From Condylostoma magnum (taxonomy: Eukaryota > Ciliophora > Heterotrichea > Heterotrichida > Condylostomatidae), in assembly GCA_920105805.1 (NCBI GenBank), contig CAKKTI010000131.1, positions 1 through 45,863 on the forward strand: a stretch of 45,863 bases of DNA. The letters are read 5' to 3'. Below are positions 34,201 to 45,770 of the stretch, one piece after another. A program made the translations under genes and the position numbers. The notes under the pieces are model-generated. The model had not been told where the DNA came from. It was given only the letters and a program-made list of their open reading frames with translations, and ran no database searches. Numbering within the stretch: the stretch's first letter is position 1; each line of letters begins with the position of its first letter.

Positions 34201-37011
34201 ACTCATGCTAGAATTCTTTACAAAAGATTCTTTAAAACTCATATACAAAATCCCTACCTTTCCTTTTAAACTCGATGAAAACTTAGCGGACAGATTGATG
34301 AAATGGGCCGAAGAATGCTATTAAAGCCAGATCTAAAGCCTAAGGACTATAGCAATAAAGTGAACAAAAAATCTAAACAAAGGCAAAACTTAAGATCAAC
34401 TAGTGTAATGATTGCTTCTAATCAACAAGATGAACTAAGTCAGGAAGATTTGATTCTATTTGATAAGGTAATTCAAGATGACATGGAATCAACTACTTAG
34501 GAGATTGACGAAGATGTTGAAACTACTATGGAAATATCCTCTTAAGAGCCATTGCTAAACAAAGTTGAAATTTTTAAGCTTAATAACAACATAACCTAAA
34601 GCCATAATGAAATGGTAGAGAGAATCTGCATAAACTACAACGTTTATGGTAATTTAGAGATAAGTTAAAAATTGGTGATTTTCCAATGCAGAAATCAGGA
34701 AAAGCCAAATGATGAGAAACATTTTGGTAGCGGATTAAAAATCTTTGAGAAGATAAAAAATTATGAAAGGTGCTGAACCCTCGAAGAGATTTAATCAGTA
34801 TAGGAACGAAGATTTATACACAGAAACACAGCAATAGAAATTTTCACAACTGATGGTCGGAGTTACTTCTTTAATTGCTTTACAAACCAAATACAGTAAA
34901 GATTTATACACGCTTTTATGGAACGAGGCATATAGGTAATAACCCGACAGCACAAAGAGCTTTAGAAGTGGATGTAGCTCTGAACTAACAACAGAATAAG
35001 TAACTATGAGTACCTATCAGTGCTTAATAGATTATCCAGTAGATCTTTTAATGACATAGGACAGTACCCAGTCTTTCCTTGAATTCTCAGTTCTTACAAC
35101 TACCCTGAGGTGAATCTTAAGGACGATGATAATTACAGAGACTTGTCTATGCCCCTGGGAGCCATAAGAGAAAAGGGTAGGGATGAAGCAGCAAGAAGAT
35201 ATGAGATGTTGAAGGGAGAAGGCCTACCTGCTTTTCATTATGGTTCACATTATTCTAACAGTGGGGTAGTGGCACATTTTCTTATAAGAGTTGAGCCGTT
35301 TACTAAATATGCTGTGAAGTTGTAAGGAGGGTTTTTTGATGTAGCTGATAGGCTGTTCTAGTCAATAGGGATATCATGGGAGGGAAGCTTAACACATTCT
35401 TCGGACTATAAGGAATTAGTCCCAGAGTTCTTCACTATTCCGGATGTTTTTAATAATCTGAATAGACTGAATATGGGATAGATGCAAAGTGGAATTAATG
35501 TTGGAGATGTTATTATTCCGTAATGGGCAACTACACCTGAGGATTTTATAAGGATTCATTAAAAGGCGTTAGAGTTGTAGAATGTTAGCAGGAATTTGAA
35601 TAAGTGAATTGATCTGATTTTCGGGTTTAAGTAATAAGGACAGGCTGCTAGGGACAGTTTTAATATATTTTGTCCATTTACATACGAAAAGTAAGTATAG
35701 GATAGTTTATAAAGTTATGATGATCCTTCTATAGAAGGAATTATACATCAAATCGTGTACTTTGGATAAACTCCTATTTAATTGTTCAATAAGCCTCATC
35801 CTGCTAAAGAAGTTTATGATAATTAAGAGTCTGTATTTGACTAGCTTTACTAGGTAAGAAACTAGGAGTGTATAGAGCCAGTCAATGTAGTTTTTACAGA
35901 GAGAATGATAGGCTCTGTTATTGCAATGTTTCTAGCAGATCGAAGGCTTATAATGATCTTATTGTAGCCTGATGAAGAGCTTGGTGACTAAAATCAGCAC
36001 AAACTCATACTATTTACTACTTTTTTGAAGAATCTGCAAAAATCAGAAACTTATTTCAAGGACGAGCTAGAAGGAATTTCTCCTATATTCACAAATCAAT
36101 GACCTAGCAAAAACATCTGAAAAAATTGTACTTCTAATCCAGGAATAATCGACTAAATGCTTAATGATTTACACTTTTACTTCGATTACCAAGGAAACTT
36201 ACTCTTCAGTGGCTTTTATATTGATAATAGCTTTAAAATTCATAGTCTGAAGGCCTAGTTGCTTAGATCTATATCAATGCACAGCAGCCCAGTTACTACT
36301 TTAGCCTAGACGAGTAAATTTTTGCTAACTGGGGGATTTGATACTGCTATATATTTATGGTAGAAAACTGATAATGAACTAGTGATTAAGTAATTACCTA
36401 TAGGAAACTTATAAGGACACTGCTCTGCAATAGTTTAAATCAGTGTATCTAGTGCCCTATAAATGTCAGTTTCTATGAGTATTGATGGAACTGTTTTATT
36501 GCACGATATAAGAACTATGCAAATTCGTAGAAAAATAGCTTCTTATGAGTATCCTACAACCAGCTGTGTTTAAATAAGTAGTTTAGGGTACATTGCTGTA
36601 TGTGTTAATGGATCTAACAATGAACTGCAAGATGGTCCTTTTAATGTTATCTAAATATACAGAATTAATAATTAGGATGATCCTTATTGTATTCCTTTTC
36701 CTAGGGATGAGTTAGTACTTAATATGAAGTTTAATTAGGTTGGAGATTATCTTATTACAGGTGGGTAGTAATATTGCTGTGTTTTTGATATTGTGCTGAG
36801 GGAAGATAATATAGTAGCTTAATTCAAAGCGTAAAATACTGTAAATTGCGTTGTTATAAGCAATAATGATGAATATTTCTTGTATGCGGAACATGCTATT
36901 TATTCAAAGGGGGATATAAGACATAATCCAATTAAATGTATCATAATGCATGATAATTTTAGAAGATAATTATCGGAGAAAGTTAGAGAAATTGGTATTT
37001 TTAAAGCTTAG
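28275..37011 (+). CDS. Neurobeachin/LYST-class BEACH-WD40 protein (about 2845 aa), interrupted by an assembly gap
   Basis: A single frame runs from ATG 28275 (TAAAATG) to TAG 37009 once the gap artefact (28861-29059) is removed. Layout: long armadillo-like helical region; a ConA/laminin-G-like sandwich about residues 825-1000 ([24 protein letters not shown]); further helices; a PH-like domain about 2040-2165; the BEACH domain about 2180-2440 with [89 protein letters not shown] and FGQTPIQLFNKPHP; then C-terminal WD40 blades ([24 protein letters not shown]). The Trp of VFPW is TGA. BEACH proteins scaffold membrane trafficking, lysosome size and secretory-vesicle events; the type is NBEA/NBEAL-like. 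No 1- or 2-nt frame break other than the gap. Confidence 0.92.
28762..28860. repeat. Left copy of a 99-bp duplication flanking the gap
   Basis: This 99-bp segment is repeated without difference at 28961-29059, on the other side of exactly 100 N. Removing N plus one copy (199 nt) restores the BEACH reading frame, so the pair are the unmerged overlapping ends of two contigs. Confidence 0.95.
28861..28960. other. 100-N scaffold gap (artefact)
   Basis: The run is exactly 100 N, a conventional placeholder length, flanked by identical 99-bp ends. No real sequence need be missing. Confidence 0.95.
28961..29059. repeat. Right copy of the 99-bp duplication flanking the gap
   Basis: Identical to 28762-28860. 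It is followed by sequence that continues the BEACH gene in frame directly from the end of the left copy. Confidence 0.95.
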
Positions 37012-37208
37012 TTTAAATGTTATTAGATAATTTAGTGTTGTTTCAATATTAAAGTATACATACTCCTTACCTAAAAATGCTTCAATGCCTATATAAATAA
37101 TATGCATAATTAAGCTTTTATACAATACCTAACAGTTTTAGCTAAGCATAATTTCTAATAGTCTAAAAATAGCAAAGACACACCATTTAATCCTTAACTA
37201 ACCTTTTA

Positions 37209-38735
37209 CTAATTTAACTTAATCATAATCTGATACAGCTGTGCACAAATATCCATGAAAATTAGTGTATTACCAACCTAATGAACAATATCAACAACAT
37301 ACATATCTTAGTTCTGCTTACAACTTACCTTATAAATCCCAATTTTCAACCTAACATGACTTCCATATTCCCTATTACTTAATCTACGATTATTCGCTAA
37401 CTTCTCATTGAGATCCTTTTTCAAATTAATAGTCCTTGCCTTAAACTTAAATTAATCAACTAAAAACCATTCAAGTCCAACAGTCCTCAATCCATTATAA
37501 AAGTGCACCATAAGATCATATGGAGAATTGCTATAATGTATACAAAAAACTCAGTTATCAATAGTTTATATATTTAAATCCTACTAATTATCCAAGTCCA
37601 TAAAGGCAGACTGTCTTCTGCCAGGCAATTATTACCTTTTAGAAAAATTAGGCTAAGGAATGCTTAAAGGCTGTGCTTATATATTCCTTCTGGCTTCATG
37701 AAATTTCTAGTCACAAAAAAGTTCATAAGTAACAACAAATTAGTCATACCTCCTACTTCTAATTTTATTCTTGAGCTAGTCATAATCCTATAAATCTCTA
37801 AATTACTCTAAAGATAAACATTAATCAAAAACCTCCTGGTCGATCTCAGAAAGAATTTCTGGATTTTAAAACTGATTTAAGTACTAGCACTTCCCTCCCG
37901 CTAATAGGCCTTAGTACAGAATTTATAATGGCAGTTGTCTAGTATATCAGGGATGCTGTTTAATTTACTTAATAGTAATACGGGATACAGGGTCAACATT
38001 TAGCATTCTTTGTATAAGATCTTTAACTGGAGGCGAAAAAAAGTGGGGAACCATATAATTCCCAGATTTGATTTTATGGAAAAGAGCCGGAATGCTGTTT
38101 TCATCGAAGGGGAGAAACCCGGCAATGAGAGCATATAGAACAACTCCGCAACTTCATATATCAATTTCAGGCCCGCTGTAAGGAGTTGATGAAATCAACT
38201 CCGGAGCTGCATAGTTAGGAGAACCACATGAAGTTGACAAGAATTTTCCATCATCCATTAAATTAGAAAGCCCGAAATCTGCTATTTTTATGTTTTTATC
38301 AGCATCTATTAGCAAATTTTCAGGTTTAATGTCTCTGTGAGTTACTCTGTGTCTATGGCAGTACTCAATACCACATATTATTTGCTGGAAGTAAGACCTG
38401 GCTTCATCTTCCGATAATTTGCCCCTTCTTTCTATAAGATTATAGAGCTCTCCCCCAGGCAGATACTCCATTACCAAGCTGATCTTTTTAGTGTTTTCTA
38501 TTACATCATATAGCCTTATTATATTAGGATGTTGAAACAATCTTAGAATTTTAATCTCCCTTTTCACCTTATCTAACATTCTTTGCCTTTTGACTGTATC
38601 CTTGCTCAGTGTTTTGATTGCAACAAAGTGGTTTGTTATGGTGTGTTATGCTACTGTTTTAAAGTTACATTTTACTTGTCCAAAGTTTCCAGCTCCTATG
38701 TTTCGTACTATCCTATAGTTTTCAAACTCAGACAT
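37209..38735 (-). CDS. AMPK/SNF1 catalytic (alpha) subunit, protein kinase
   Basis: After removing a 15-nt intron the product has 503 aa. Kinase landmarks: G-loop GAGNFGQV (14-21), VAIK with Lys36, HRDIKPEN (Asp130), DFG (148-150), activation loop FLSTSCGSPNYAAPE with Thr163 equivalent to AMPK Thr172, and DIWSCGVVLY, whose Trp is TGA. The AMPK-specific AGFLPFDENSIPALFHKIKSG follows, then HPWYTRQ, a spacer with KIRSRRYDQFVVTYEL, and a C-terminal KA1-like domain (NWVFCIHYSNSPYDLM, GLEWFLVDQF, FMDICAQLYQIM). AMPK/SNF1 senses low energy as an alpha-beta-gamma trimer. The KA1 helix ends directly before TAG TAA, anchoring the stop; the last Gln codons before it are CAG. Confidence 0.93.
38654..38668 (-). 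other. 15-nt intron in the AMPK/SNF1 gene
   Basis: On the coding strand the segment is GTAACTTTAAAACAG. Removing it turns VKCNFKTVAQHTIT into VKLAQHTIT, exactly the spacing and residues of the conserved kinase G-loop to VAIK segment (G-x-FG-x-VKLA-x-H-x2-T). No kinase in this family carries five extra residues here. Confidence 0.9.
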
Positions 38736-38761
38736 TTTAATTTAGTATATTTAACGCAGGA

Positions 38762-39592
38762 TTATTGAAGTAATTCATCTTCTATGGGAAAATTGTCGTA
38801 AAAGTTGTCCTAGGTTAATTTAAGGTTGCTTTATTGGGATTTGGAAAGTTTTATTTTTGAGTAGATTTTTTATAGTTTTGCTGTCTGTCGGCCTTTGGCT
38901 GAATTTTAAGGGAAGGGAGATTGGTTTAAACTTGGCTGGGATTTAAGTGTAAGAAATATATCAAAATTACTGTTTAAGGGTCTTCGAAGAGATCTCTTTT
39001 TAGTTAGTATTTTAGGTTTTTTTGATTAAACTGGACTATAGCTTTGTAATCTGGATTATAAAAGGCTATTAATAGTTTGAGCCTAGGTCTAACATCCTAC
39101 TTCCTTGTATTAGTTTAGGGTTTGTTATTGGTATGCTTACTTTTCTGATAGTAACTGTTACTTTTGTAGTTAAAGCTATATTAATCTTTCTTGTAACTGT
39201 ACATATTAAGTAGATTTAAGCATTTTGTACTCGAATTTGATCTTTTAGTAGTCTGGAGCCCCTGTTTAAATCTATCCTCTTATTTAAGAATTTTCTGTTT
39301 ATAAGCTCTCTATTTAATTGTTTAAGTTTTCCATTTGATCATCTTCAAAGAAATCATTTTCCTCGTTTTCTAGTTTACTTAGTTTCTTAATTGCATGCTT
39401 GTATTGCTATTCATACTTTATTTTTAAATCAGTTGCTATCTTTAATTGCTATTGAACTTATTACATTTCATTAGTGATTCCTTTTAAATTTTACAGTTAT
39501 TAATTTTCCTCTTCTAGTAATATTAATTTAGTTTTCAGGGATTCGTATTATGTATTAGGTTATTGTACTACAGATTAATCTTAGCTTGACAT
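38762..39592 (-). CDS. Coiled-coil protein (276 aa)
   Basis: The frame begins MSSQDQSVVQQPN and is heptad-rich from residues about 18 to 160 with very many Gln (mostly TAA/TAG). It then becomes a basic Ser/Pro-rich tail (KKPKILTKKRSLRRPL). No TGA occurs inside. The stop, TAA at 38762-38764, lies 26 bp upstream of the AMPK start codon on the same strand, so the 3' UTR and AMPK promoter must be compressed. Family not recognised; plausible cytoskeletal or scaffold protein. Confidence 0.65.
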
Positions 39593-39897
39593 TCTTCTAG
39601 CTATCCGTAGTATTTCTTATTCCTTTTACTTTAGTTATGGCTTTAACTAGTTCAATTACAGTTCTAAATTTGATATTTGTATAATGTAGTAATGATTAGA
39701 TCTTTAAATATGCTCTTTATGTTATGCAATACACCTTAATTATACAAGCTCTTTCAACAAATTATTGTCTAATGCTTCCATTAAATATGTAGTAAATAGA
39801 TCAGTTTAACTACTTCAAATAGAAAATCAATCTAATATTAGCTCTATTTATTATATACCCCTTTAATAACATAAAACATATTTCTTATACAAAATTA
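39593..39897. other. 305-bp intergenic region
   Basis: AT-rich spacer between the LITAF stop and the start of the 276-aa coiled-coil gene, both minus strand. No gene, repeat or RNA feature is seen; it presumably carries the coiled-coil gene's promoter. Confidence 0.55.
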
Positions 39898-40323
39898 CTA
39901 ACTAGAATAAACACCCACAAGTCTAGCACAGTTCCTGCAATAATGCTTTACATTATACAGCTAAGGAATACAAAAAGGAATAAGATAACACCCAAACCAG
40001 CACCCTAAGAAAAGAAGAATACAGCAAATCCCTCAACACATCAACGAAGGCGACTTCCTAATCTACGTAAACCCTTAGTTCTGGCAGTATGGACATACAA
40101 ATAGTATAGATTCCCTTCCATATACATCACCTTATAAGGCACTGCTATAATTCCTAATAACAACTAATTATGACTACTCAGGATAAACTTACTAATAATT
40201 CTATTGCACAGGATTTAGCTATATTGGCTATAATAACTCCCTATCAGACTACTAATACCTATACTCACTCTCATTATAATCTGTAACAGGATACCCAATT
40301 ACAGTAGAAGGATTATTTTACAT
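39898..40323 (-). CDS. LITAF-domain protein
   Basis: The 141-aa product has a Gln/Tyr/Pro-rich N-terminus and a C-terminal LITAF domain: FVCPYCQNQGFT, a central membrane-inserting segment (MCWGICCILLFLGCWFGCYLIPFCIPQL) and HYCRNCARLVGVYSS. The two C-x2-C pairs form a split zinc-binding knuckle, and the CYLIPFC block is the family signature. MCW uses TGA for Trp. LITAF/SIMPLE proteins are monotopic proteins on the cytosolic face of late endosomes and lysosomes that cooperate with ESCRT in sorting. The protein stops at the expected point (GVYSS) with doubled TAG TAA at 39895-39900. Confidence 0.92.
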
Positions 40324-40371
40324 TTTTAGCAAAACTACTTGAAATTAAAAGAACTAAAGAGGATTGGTGAA

Positions 40372-40785
40372 TTATGTGCAAGTGCGGATTCTATCTTACT
40401 CTGCCATATCATTATGCTCATCCTGTATCTTAGTATCCCGTTCAAACCTTTCTTTCTCCTTTTTCTCCCTCATTAATTAAATATTAGAGTCACGTGTGGA
40501 CTATTGCATTGTTCTTTGCTTTGACTTCAAATCGTCCTCCAGCATTCCCCGCATTCGGTTGATTTGTTAGGTTTATTAAGCATACATACGCTCTTCGTAC
40601 TCTTCTTGCTGTCTCCGGGCCTCCTTTTCACGTTTTTACTCTTCAATCCACTTGCGCTGTGTGTCACGCAGCTGTTGTTGGCGGGATTGGTACTAGAGGT
40701 CTTCACCATCCATGAATCTTAGTCCAGATATTCCTTGTCTGTCCTCTGGATGGGAAGTTAACCAGTTTTCCTTAGTTCTTTTCAT
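40372..40785 (-). CDS. Short RIB43A-like protofilament-ribbon protein
   Basis: The 137-aa helical, charged product starts MKRTKENWLTSHPEDRQGISGLRFMDGEDLQYQ, which resembles the RIB43A 'G-x-SS-x-Q-x-F-x-GED' region. A long single helix with QRKWIEEQKREKEARR, QINRMRGMLEDDL and DSNIQLMREKKEKERFERD follows. RIB43A proteins lie on the inner surface of ciliary doublet microtubules. Full-length homologues have about 350-390 aa; here only the central part is present, and neither flank has room for the remainder (63 bp to the next start codon, 48 bp to LITAF). It is either a short ciliate variant or a partial copy. Family assignment is from motif memory. Confidence 0.6.
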
Positions 40786-40848
40786 CTTTTATTGGTAGAA
40801 GAAAATTTAGTATAAAATTAGAGGAAAGTATTTCGAAATTTAAATAAA

Positions 40849-43800
40849 ATGGAAAACGAGCCTTTGAATTCCTTTCTGGATTAGAGGATTTAATCAGATA
40901 AGGAGGAGTTGCTTAAAAAGTGTAGGGATAGGATATAAACGCTGTATTCAGAAATTGAGGAGGAAAGATAGTAGAAAATTAAGGCTTAATCATAGAACCG
41001 CAAATTCAAATAAAAAGTAGTTAGCTTATAGGATAGTATCGAGGAATTGTAAGTAAGAACTAATTATTAAAGTACTGAATTGCAGGAGTCCGAGAAATCT
41101 AATATTGAGTTGAAAAAAGAGCTTTATTTTTTGAAATAGTCGATTAATGAGACAATCGATGAAAAGTAAGAAGTGGAGTATTCTAAATAGCAATTAGAGG
41201 TTAAATTTTAGAGGTAATAAGATACAATCACTAGTTTAAAATAAGAACTTGATTATAAACAGCTTGAAATGGATGAATGGAACACTACTTTAGATAATGT
41301 TTAGCAGAAATTGCATAATATTACTACTGAAAACTAATCATTAAAGGACTAGATTGATATTATAAATTAGCAAAGCTTTTATGAAAAGGAGTAATTAGAA
41401 AAGGAAAAGGATTAATTAAAGAGTCAGATTGATGAAGTAATGAATGAAAGTAGAATTAAACCGGACTAAAGCTTTTAGAATTATGAAACTATGCAGCTGA
41501 TTGATCAGTAACAAGATGAAATAAGCTAGTTGTAAAATGAAATTTAAACTATAAAATATGCGAATTAAGATTTATAAAGTGTAAATAATGCATAAGAGAA
41601 TTAAATCAATAAGCTTTAAGCTGAAATCAAAAGTGTTTATTAAAGAAATTAAGAGCTAGAAGATTAAAACTAACAAATAGAGTAAAAGATTAATAAAGCT
41701 AACATAGATGGAGAATATTAATTAAAATTTGTATAGGAATAAGAAAAATTATAAAAGATTCAAAAAGAAATTGATGCAGTTTATGAATCAAACTAAAAAT
41801 TTGAATAAGAAAATCAAAAGTTAGTTTAAAAGATAGAAGATATTAAAAAGGATGCATTATAAAAGGAAAAAGATAAACAAAATCTGTAAAATGAGCTTTA
41901 ATAAATATAAATATCACTAAAGGAATCAGGGGATTATCAGCATAAATTGTAAGAAAGCTTTACTTAGTTATAAAGTGAGCACTAAAGTATGAGATAGAAT
42001 CTAAACAGTAGAAAATAATTAGATGATAAAAAGCTATATGAATAAATAGAAGAAAAATAGAAAGAAATTGAAAGAATACAAGAGTACACAAAAAGCTAAA
42101 TAGAATCATTAAAAAAGAATAATTAGTAGTAGTTACAAGAAACTAAAAACTACTACTAAAACTACATAGACTAAAACAGGAGTTCACTGTAAAAATACAA
42201 AGAATACTATAAACAATACAAATAGTAATATGAAAGCTTGGTAGAAATAAAAAAACAAGAAAATAGCGAGCTATAAGACGAAAAAATAAAGCTATTTGAT
42301 GTCATAAAAGAACTAGAAACAGGATTAGTCACATTAAAGAGCAGTTATGAATAATTATCATATGAGAAAAGCTAATCTTAAGATCAATCTACCTAAGAGA
42401 GTGAAGTTATTGAGAATTTAAGACTAGAGAACTAAAAAATATGATAAAAAATGAAAAAGTACAAAAAAATAGCTCATTCATTTAACCTAGAAAAAATAAG
42501 CGAAATATCATAATGTGAGTCAATTTCATTAGCTACAAAAGAGTAAACTGAAATTAAATTTAGAAAATTGATTGCTAAGGAGTAAGCTAGAGTAAGATTC
42601 TGGTAATTAAAATTCAGTGAAGAACTGGAAGAAATTATAAAGCTCAAAAAAGATTTCCCAATGATTGAGAATGCTGTTGACAGTATTAAAGCTAGATTGG
42701 ATTATGCTTTAAGTGAATCTACTAATGTGTAATATTTTAATTTATTGTAAGTTTATTCTTTTATATTTAAAGTAATGGAAAATTTTTTAATATCTGGTAC
42801 ATCTCTTATACAGAATTATTAGGAACCTGAAAAAATACTTTCCTTAGATGATTTAGCTCATCCCTATTTAGAGCAAAATGATAAGTTTAAAGAACTTAAA
42901 TAAATATTAGAAATACTATATCAAAACAATTTAAAATAAGTATTAAGTTATTTTCCAAATAAGAGTTAATAATGAAGAGAGTAAATATATAGGGATTTAA
43001 TTCGTTCTCTTTACGAAATCATACAAATGTAAAGTTAAGTTAAATAAACTATTAGTCTAGATAGATTATACGATTGGTATCAAGAAGAATAGTAAGGGAA
43101 AAATGGATTAACTAAATCTACCAATATGTAAAAGGAAAAAGTTCCTTAAAAAGTGCATAATAAAAGATAATAAGTACATTTTAAAAATGAATAAGCAAAT
43201 CAAAGTTAAATTCCTTTCTTTACCTCAGGTTCATTAAGTAGTGATCCTTAACTTGAAAAAAGAATCAATAAATACCTTTTAGCTACAAAACTGAATGAAT
43301 AGTAGTTATTTAGACACAAATTAATGAAAAACAAAGTTCTTATGAAAGCTTCTAAATAATATTAGCTATAATAACAGGGAAATTTAAAGAATACAACTCT
43401 TCCTTCTATTAAACGTTAAAATAAAAGAGAAATGCCTACAAGTATCAATACCTGCAGAAATGTATAATCTACATAGTACTAATTCTAAAATGATTAAGAG
43501 TAACCCTTTTAATACTCCCCTGTAAAGAAAAGAGTAATCAAATTACATACTAGTCTTGTAGATATGAATGATAGATCATATTAATCAAGTAGAGACAATA
43601 ATCTAAGAAATTTTATAACATCTAGAGACCATAGCAGAGAAGTAGTAGTACTAAGCTAATCACTGCCTTAGCCTAAAAGTAGAATCAGAGGGTTTTCAGA
43701 GATAGCTAATATAAAAAGAAAGTTTATTAACTAAGGTCTTAGATTATCTATGAAAAATCTACAATTAGGATTAGTTATTCCAAATGATTTAGATATTGAA

Positions 43801-43911
43801 CAAAATAACTACGGATTTCCTAGTATAAATGACACACTTTTTCATCGCCCTGAGCCAAATATTAAAAATGAGCATAAAAAGAAGAAGAAGAAAGGAAAGA
43901 AAAGAAGATGA
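40849..43911 (+). CDS. Coiled-coil protein ending at TGA (1020 aa)
   Basis: The start context is TAAAATGG. Residues about 15-560 are continuous coiled coil with extreme Gln/Lys/Glu content. A compact helical region (IAHSFNLEKISEI to IKARLDYALSESTN) and a second helical region about residues 640-720 follow, then a basic, Ser/Asn-rich tail ending in a Lys/Arg cluster before TGA at 43909. TGA also occurs inside as Trp. If this TGA were Trp too, the frame would run through the whole opposite-strand gene, so TGA is taken as terminator; the convergent stop is 2 bp away. The length and architecture suggest a ciliary or centrosomal rod (Cep/CCDC type), not further assignable. Confidence 0.72.
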
Positions 43912-43913
43912 TC

Positions 43914-44465
43914 TTATATAATATTGCAATTACTAAAACAATTTATCCTTTTATGATCTAGTTTAGATTTTGTTACTTGGGCTTATAATACAGCTAGACT
44001 CTTTTTCAGTGTATAATTTTCCTATTACTTTTAAGTTAACTCGTCTTACATTTGCTTTATTTATAGATATAAGGTTTACATTTCTTCTTATTCAGTTTGA
44101 TTGGATATAGAGCTACAAAAGCTTTAATTGTTACTTTATTTCCTATGAAAAGAAAACTAATTTTGAATTTCTTAACAGTTATTGTTTTAATTTACAATTT
44201 CTTTTAAACATTCTTTCATATTACTTTTTAAATTTTTTGTCTCTGAGTGTAATTACGATACCTCACTTTCAATAGGTAAATCTGAATCATTCTGTATAAA
44301 GGAATAATTTTCAAATGAACAGTTTTCTTATTCTGTTAATGATCTAAAATCAAAGTTATAACTTTGAATTCTTTTATGCTTGTCTACAATAGTATCCATT
44401 AATCTAATATCATGTCTTTTAAGTTTGTTTTCTTTAAGAGTTTTTATGCTTATTTGGTTTGACAT
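43914..44465 (-). CDS. Small coiled-coil protein (183 aa)
   Basis: The frame starts MSNQISIKTLKENKLKRHDI. A Gln/Asn/Ser-rich middle is followed by a C-terminal coiled coil (residues about 125-165, MQTLYLQIKQMQDELTQKQQEN). It ends SNCNII at TAA 43914-43916, 2 bp from the TGA of the convergent gene. No family recognised. The A-rich start context and Gln coding by TAA/TAG are as in its neighbours. Confidence 0.58.
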
Positions 44466-44569
44466 TTTTTGAATTGTTGAAAGTATCCTTTTAAGAATCA
44501 AACTTAAGTGAAGTATTTGATAAAACGATAAATTAAGTGAAATAATGACTATAATTACTAAGCTTTATT

Positions 44570-45574
44570 TTAAAATATGTGGGTATATCCGAGTTTAGTA
44601 ATGCACTGAAATTGCTCTTAATAATATACCAGAGGAATTCTTAAATAGTAGTCTTAACTAAACTTTAAGCATTTAGTTTTAAATATAGGTTATATTTATA
44701 CTAGATACTCACATTTGAATAAATCTGTATACGAAGATTACGTCTTTTCTAGTTCACTTATAACCTCACAACTGTTTTTTAATATAATCTATATAGGCTA
44801 TTGTTCTAATAACTAGCCTTATTACAAGAATTAACTCTCAGTTTCGTTTAAAAGTTAATAATGAATTGAAGAAACACTGTTATCTGATATTAACGTTAAA
44901 GATCTAAACAATTTTAGTTGAATAGATTTAACTTTTACCTTTAATTGTGACACATCTAGTCAGATATTAATACCTATCTCATCACAAGGTCTATAACTAT
45001 TCTTATTCAATACAGCGTCTAGTTGATAAATCCCTCTACTGATGCAGAACATGTTTCTAATATGTACTGTCTTACATTTAGATTATATCTCAAAATCATG
45101 ATTATATAAGGAAATCAACCAGAATCCAGATTTGGCTGTGAAATTCTCCTTATTTGTTTCAATTTCTAACACAACTCTGTATCTAATTTTGCATTTCAAG
45201 TTGTATTTTATATGCTCAAACGAGCCTAAAAGGTTGTTTCTTAATACGTGCTAAAAGTGACCTAGGTGTTACCCCGGAATTATTTGCCCTTATTCTATGC
45301 CTTCGACTTAGATAAAATGATTCAAAAAACAATGTTTTCCTCTATGCTGTACAAATCGATAATAACTGGGCTATTATCGTGATTTTAGTTTATTGTCTTG
45401 TTATCTATTCTCAATTCATAATGTTTTAATGTAACCTTCAATAAACATATTGACTTATTTTATGTATAGATTTTCCTACAAGTTGAGTTATACGGAGCCT
45501 TGCAGCAAATCATTTGAACGATAAATTTTGTTTTATAGAATGATCTCACACTTATTTTAATTAAGACTTATCAT
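44570..45574 (-). CDS. Arrestin-domain (ARRDC/alpha-arrestin-like) protein
   Basis: The 334-aa protein has the two-lobed arrestin pattern. N-lobe: KCEIILQNKIYRSNDLLQGSVQLNLQENLYIKQV with the G-x-V-x-L strand, IEGYIKTLW with TGA as Trp, IIPGQH and the signature NNLLGSFEHIKYNLKCKIRY. C-lobe: GIYQLDAVLNKNSYRPCDEIGINIWLDVSQ, IQLKLFR, then LFKCEYLVQIQPIF and IPLVYY. Alpha-arrestins link membrane cargo to ubiquitin ligases for endocytosis; no PPxY motif is visible here. The stop is chosen at TAA 44570; TAG at 44558 would add four residues. The start MISLNQNKCEI places the first strand where arrestins have it. Confidence 0.83.
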
Positions 45575-45770
45575 TTAATTAATTAGAATTAATACAGATT
45601 TATTTTTCTAATATGAGTAGTAAAAGGTGTATTTTACTTACTCATTTAGTGTTATAAGCTATGCATGTGATAAAGATAGTTCTTTAATACTAAAAATATA
45701 CTTCATTTGAGTTCTATATACTAAAAATAAGCCAAACGCACTACTCTCAAATACATAACAACTAAACTTA

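Noticed and set aside
28275-37011. BEACH gene as a frameshifted pseudogene
   Set aside because: The only frame break is the 199-nt gap artefact; the rest is open and all BEACH signature blocks are intact.
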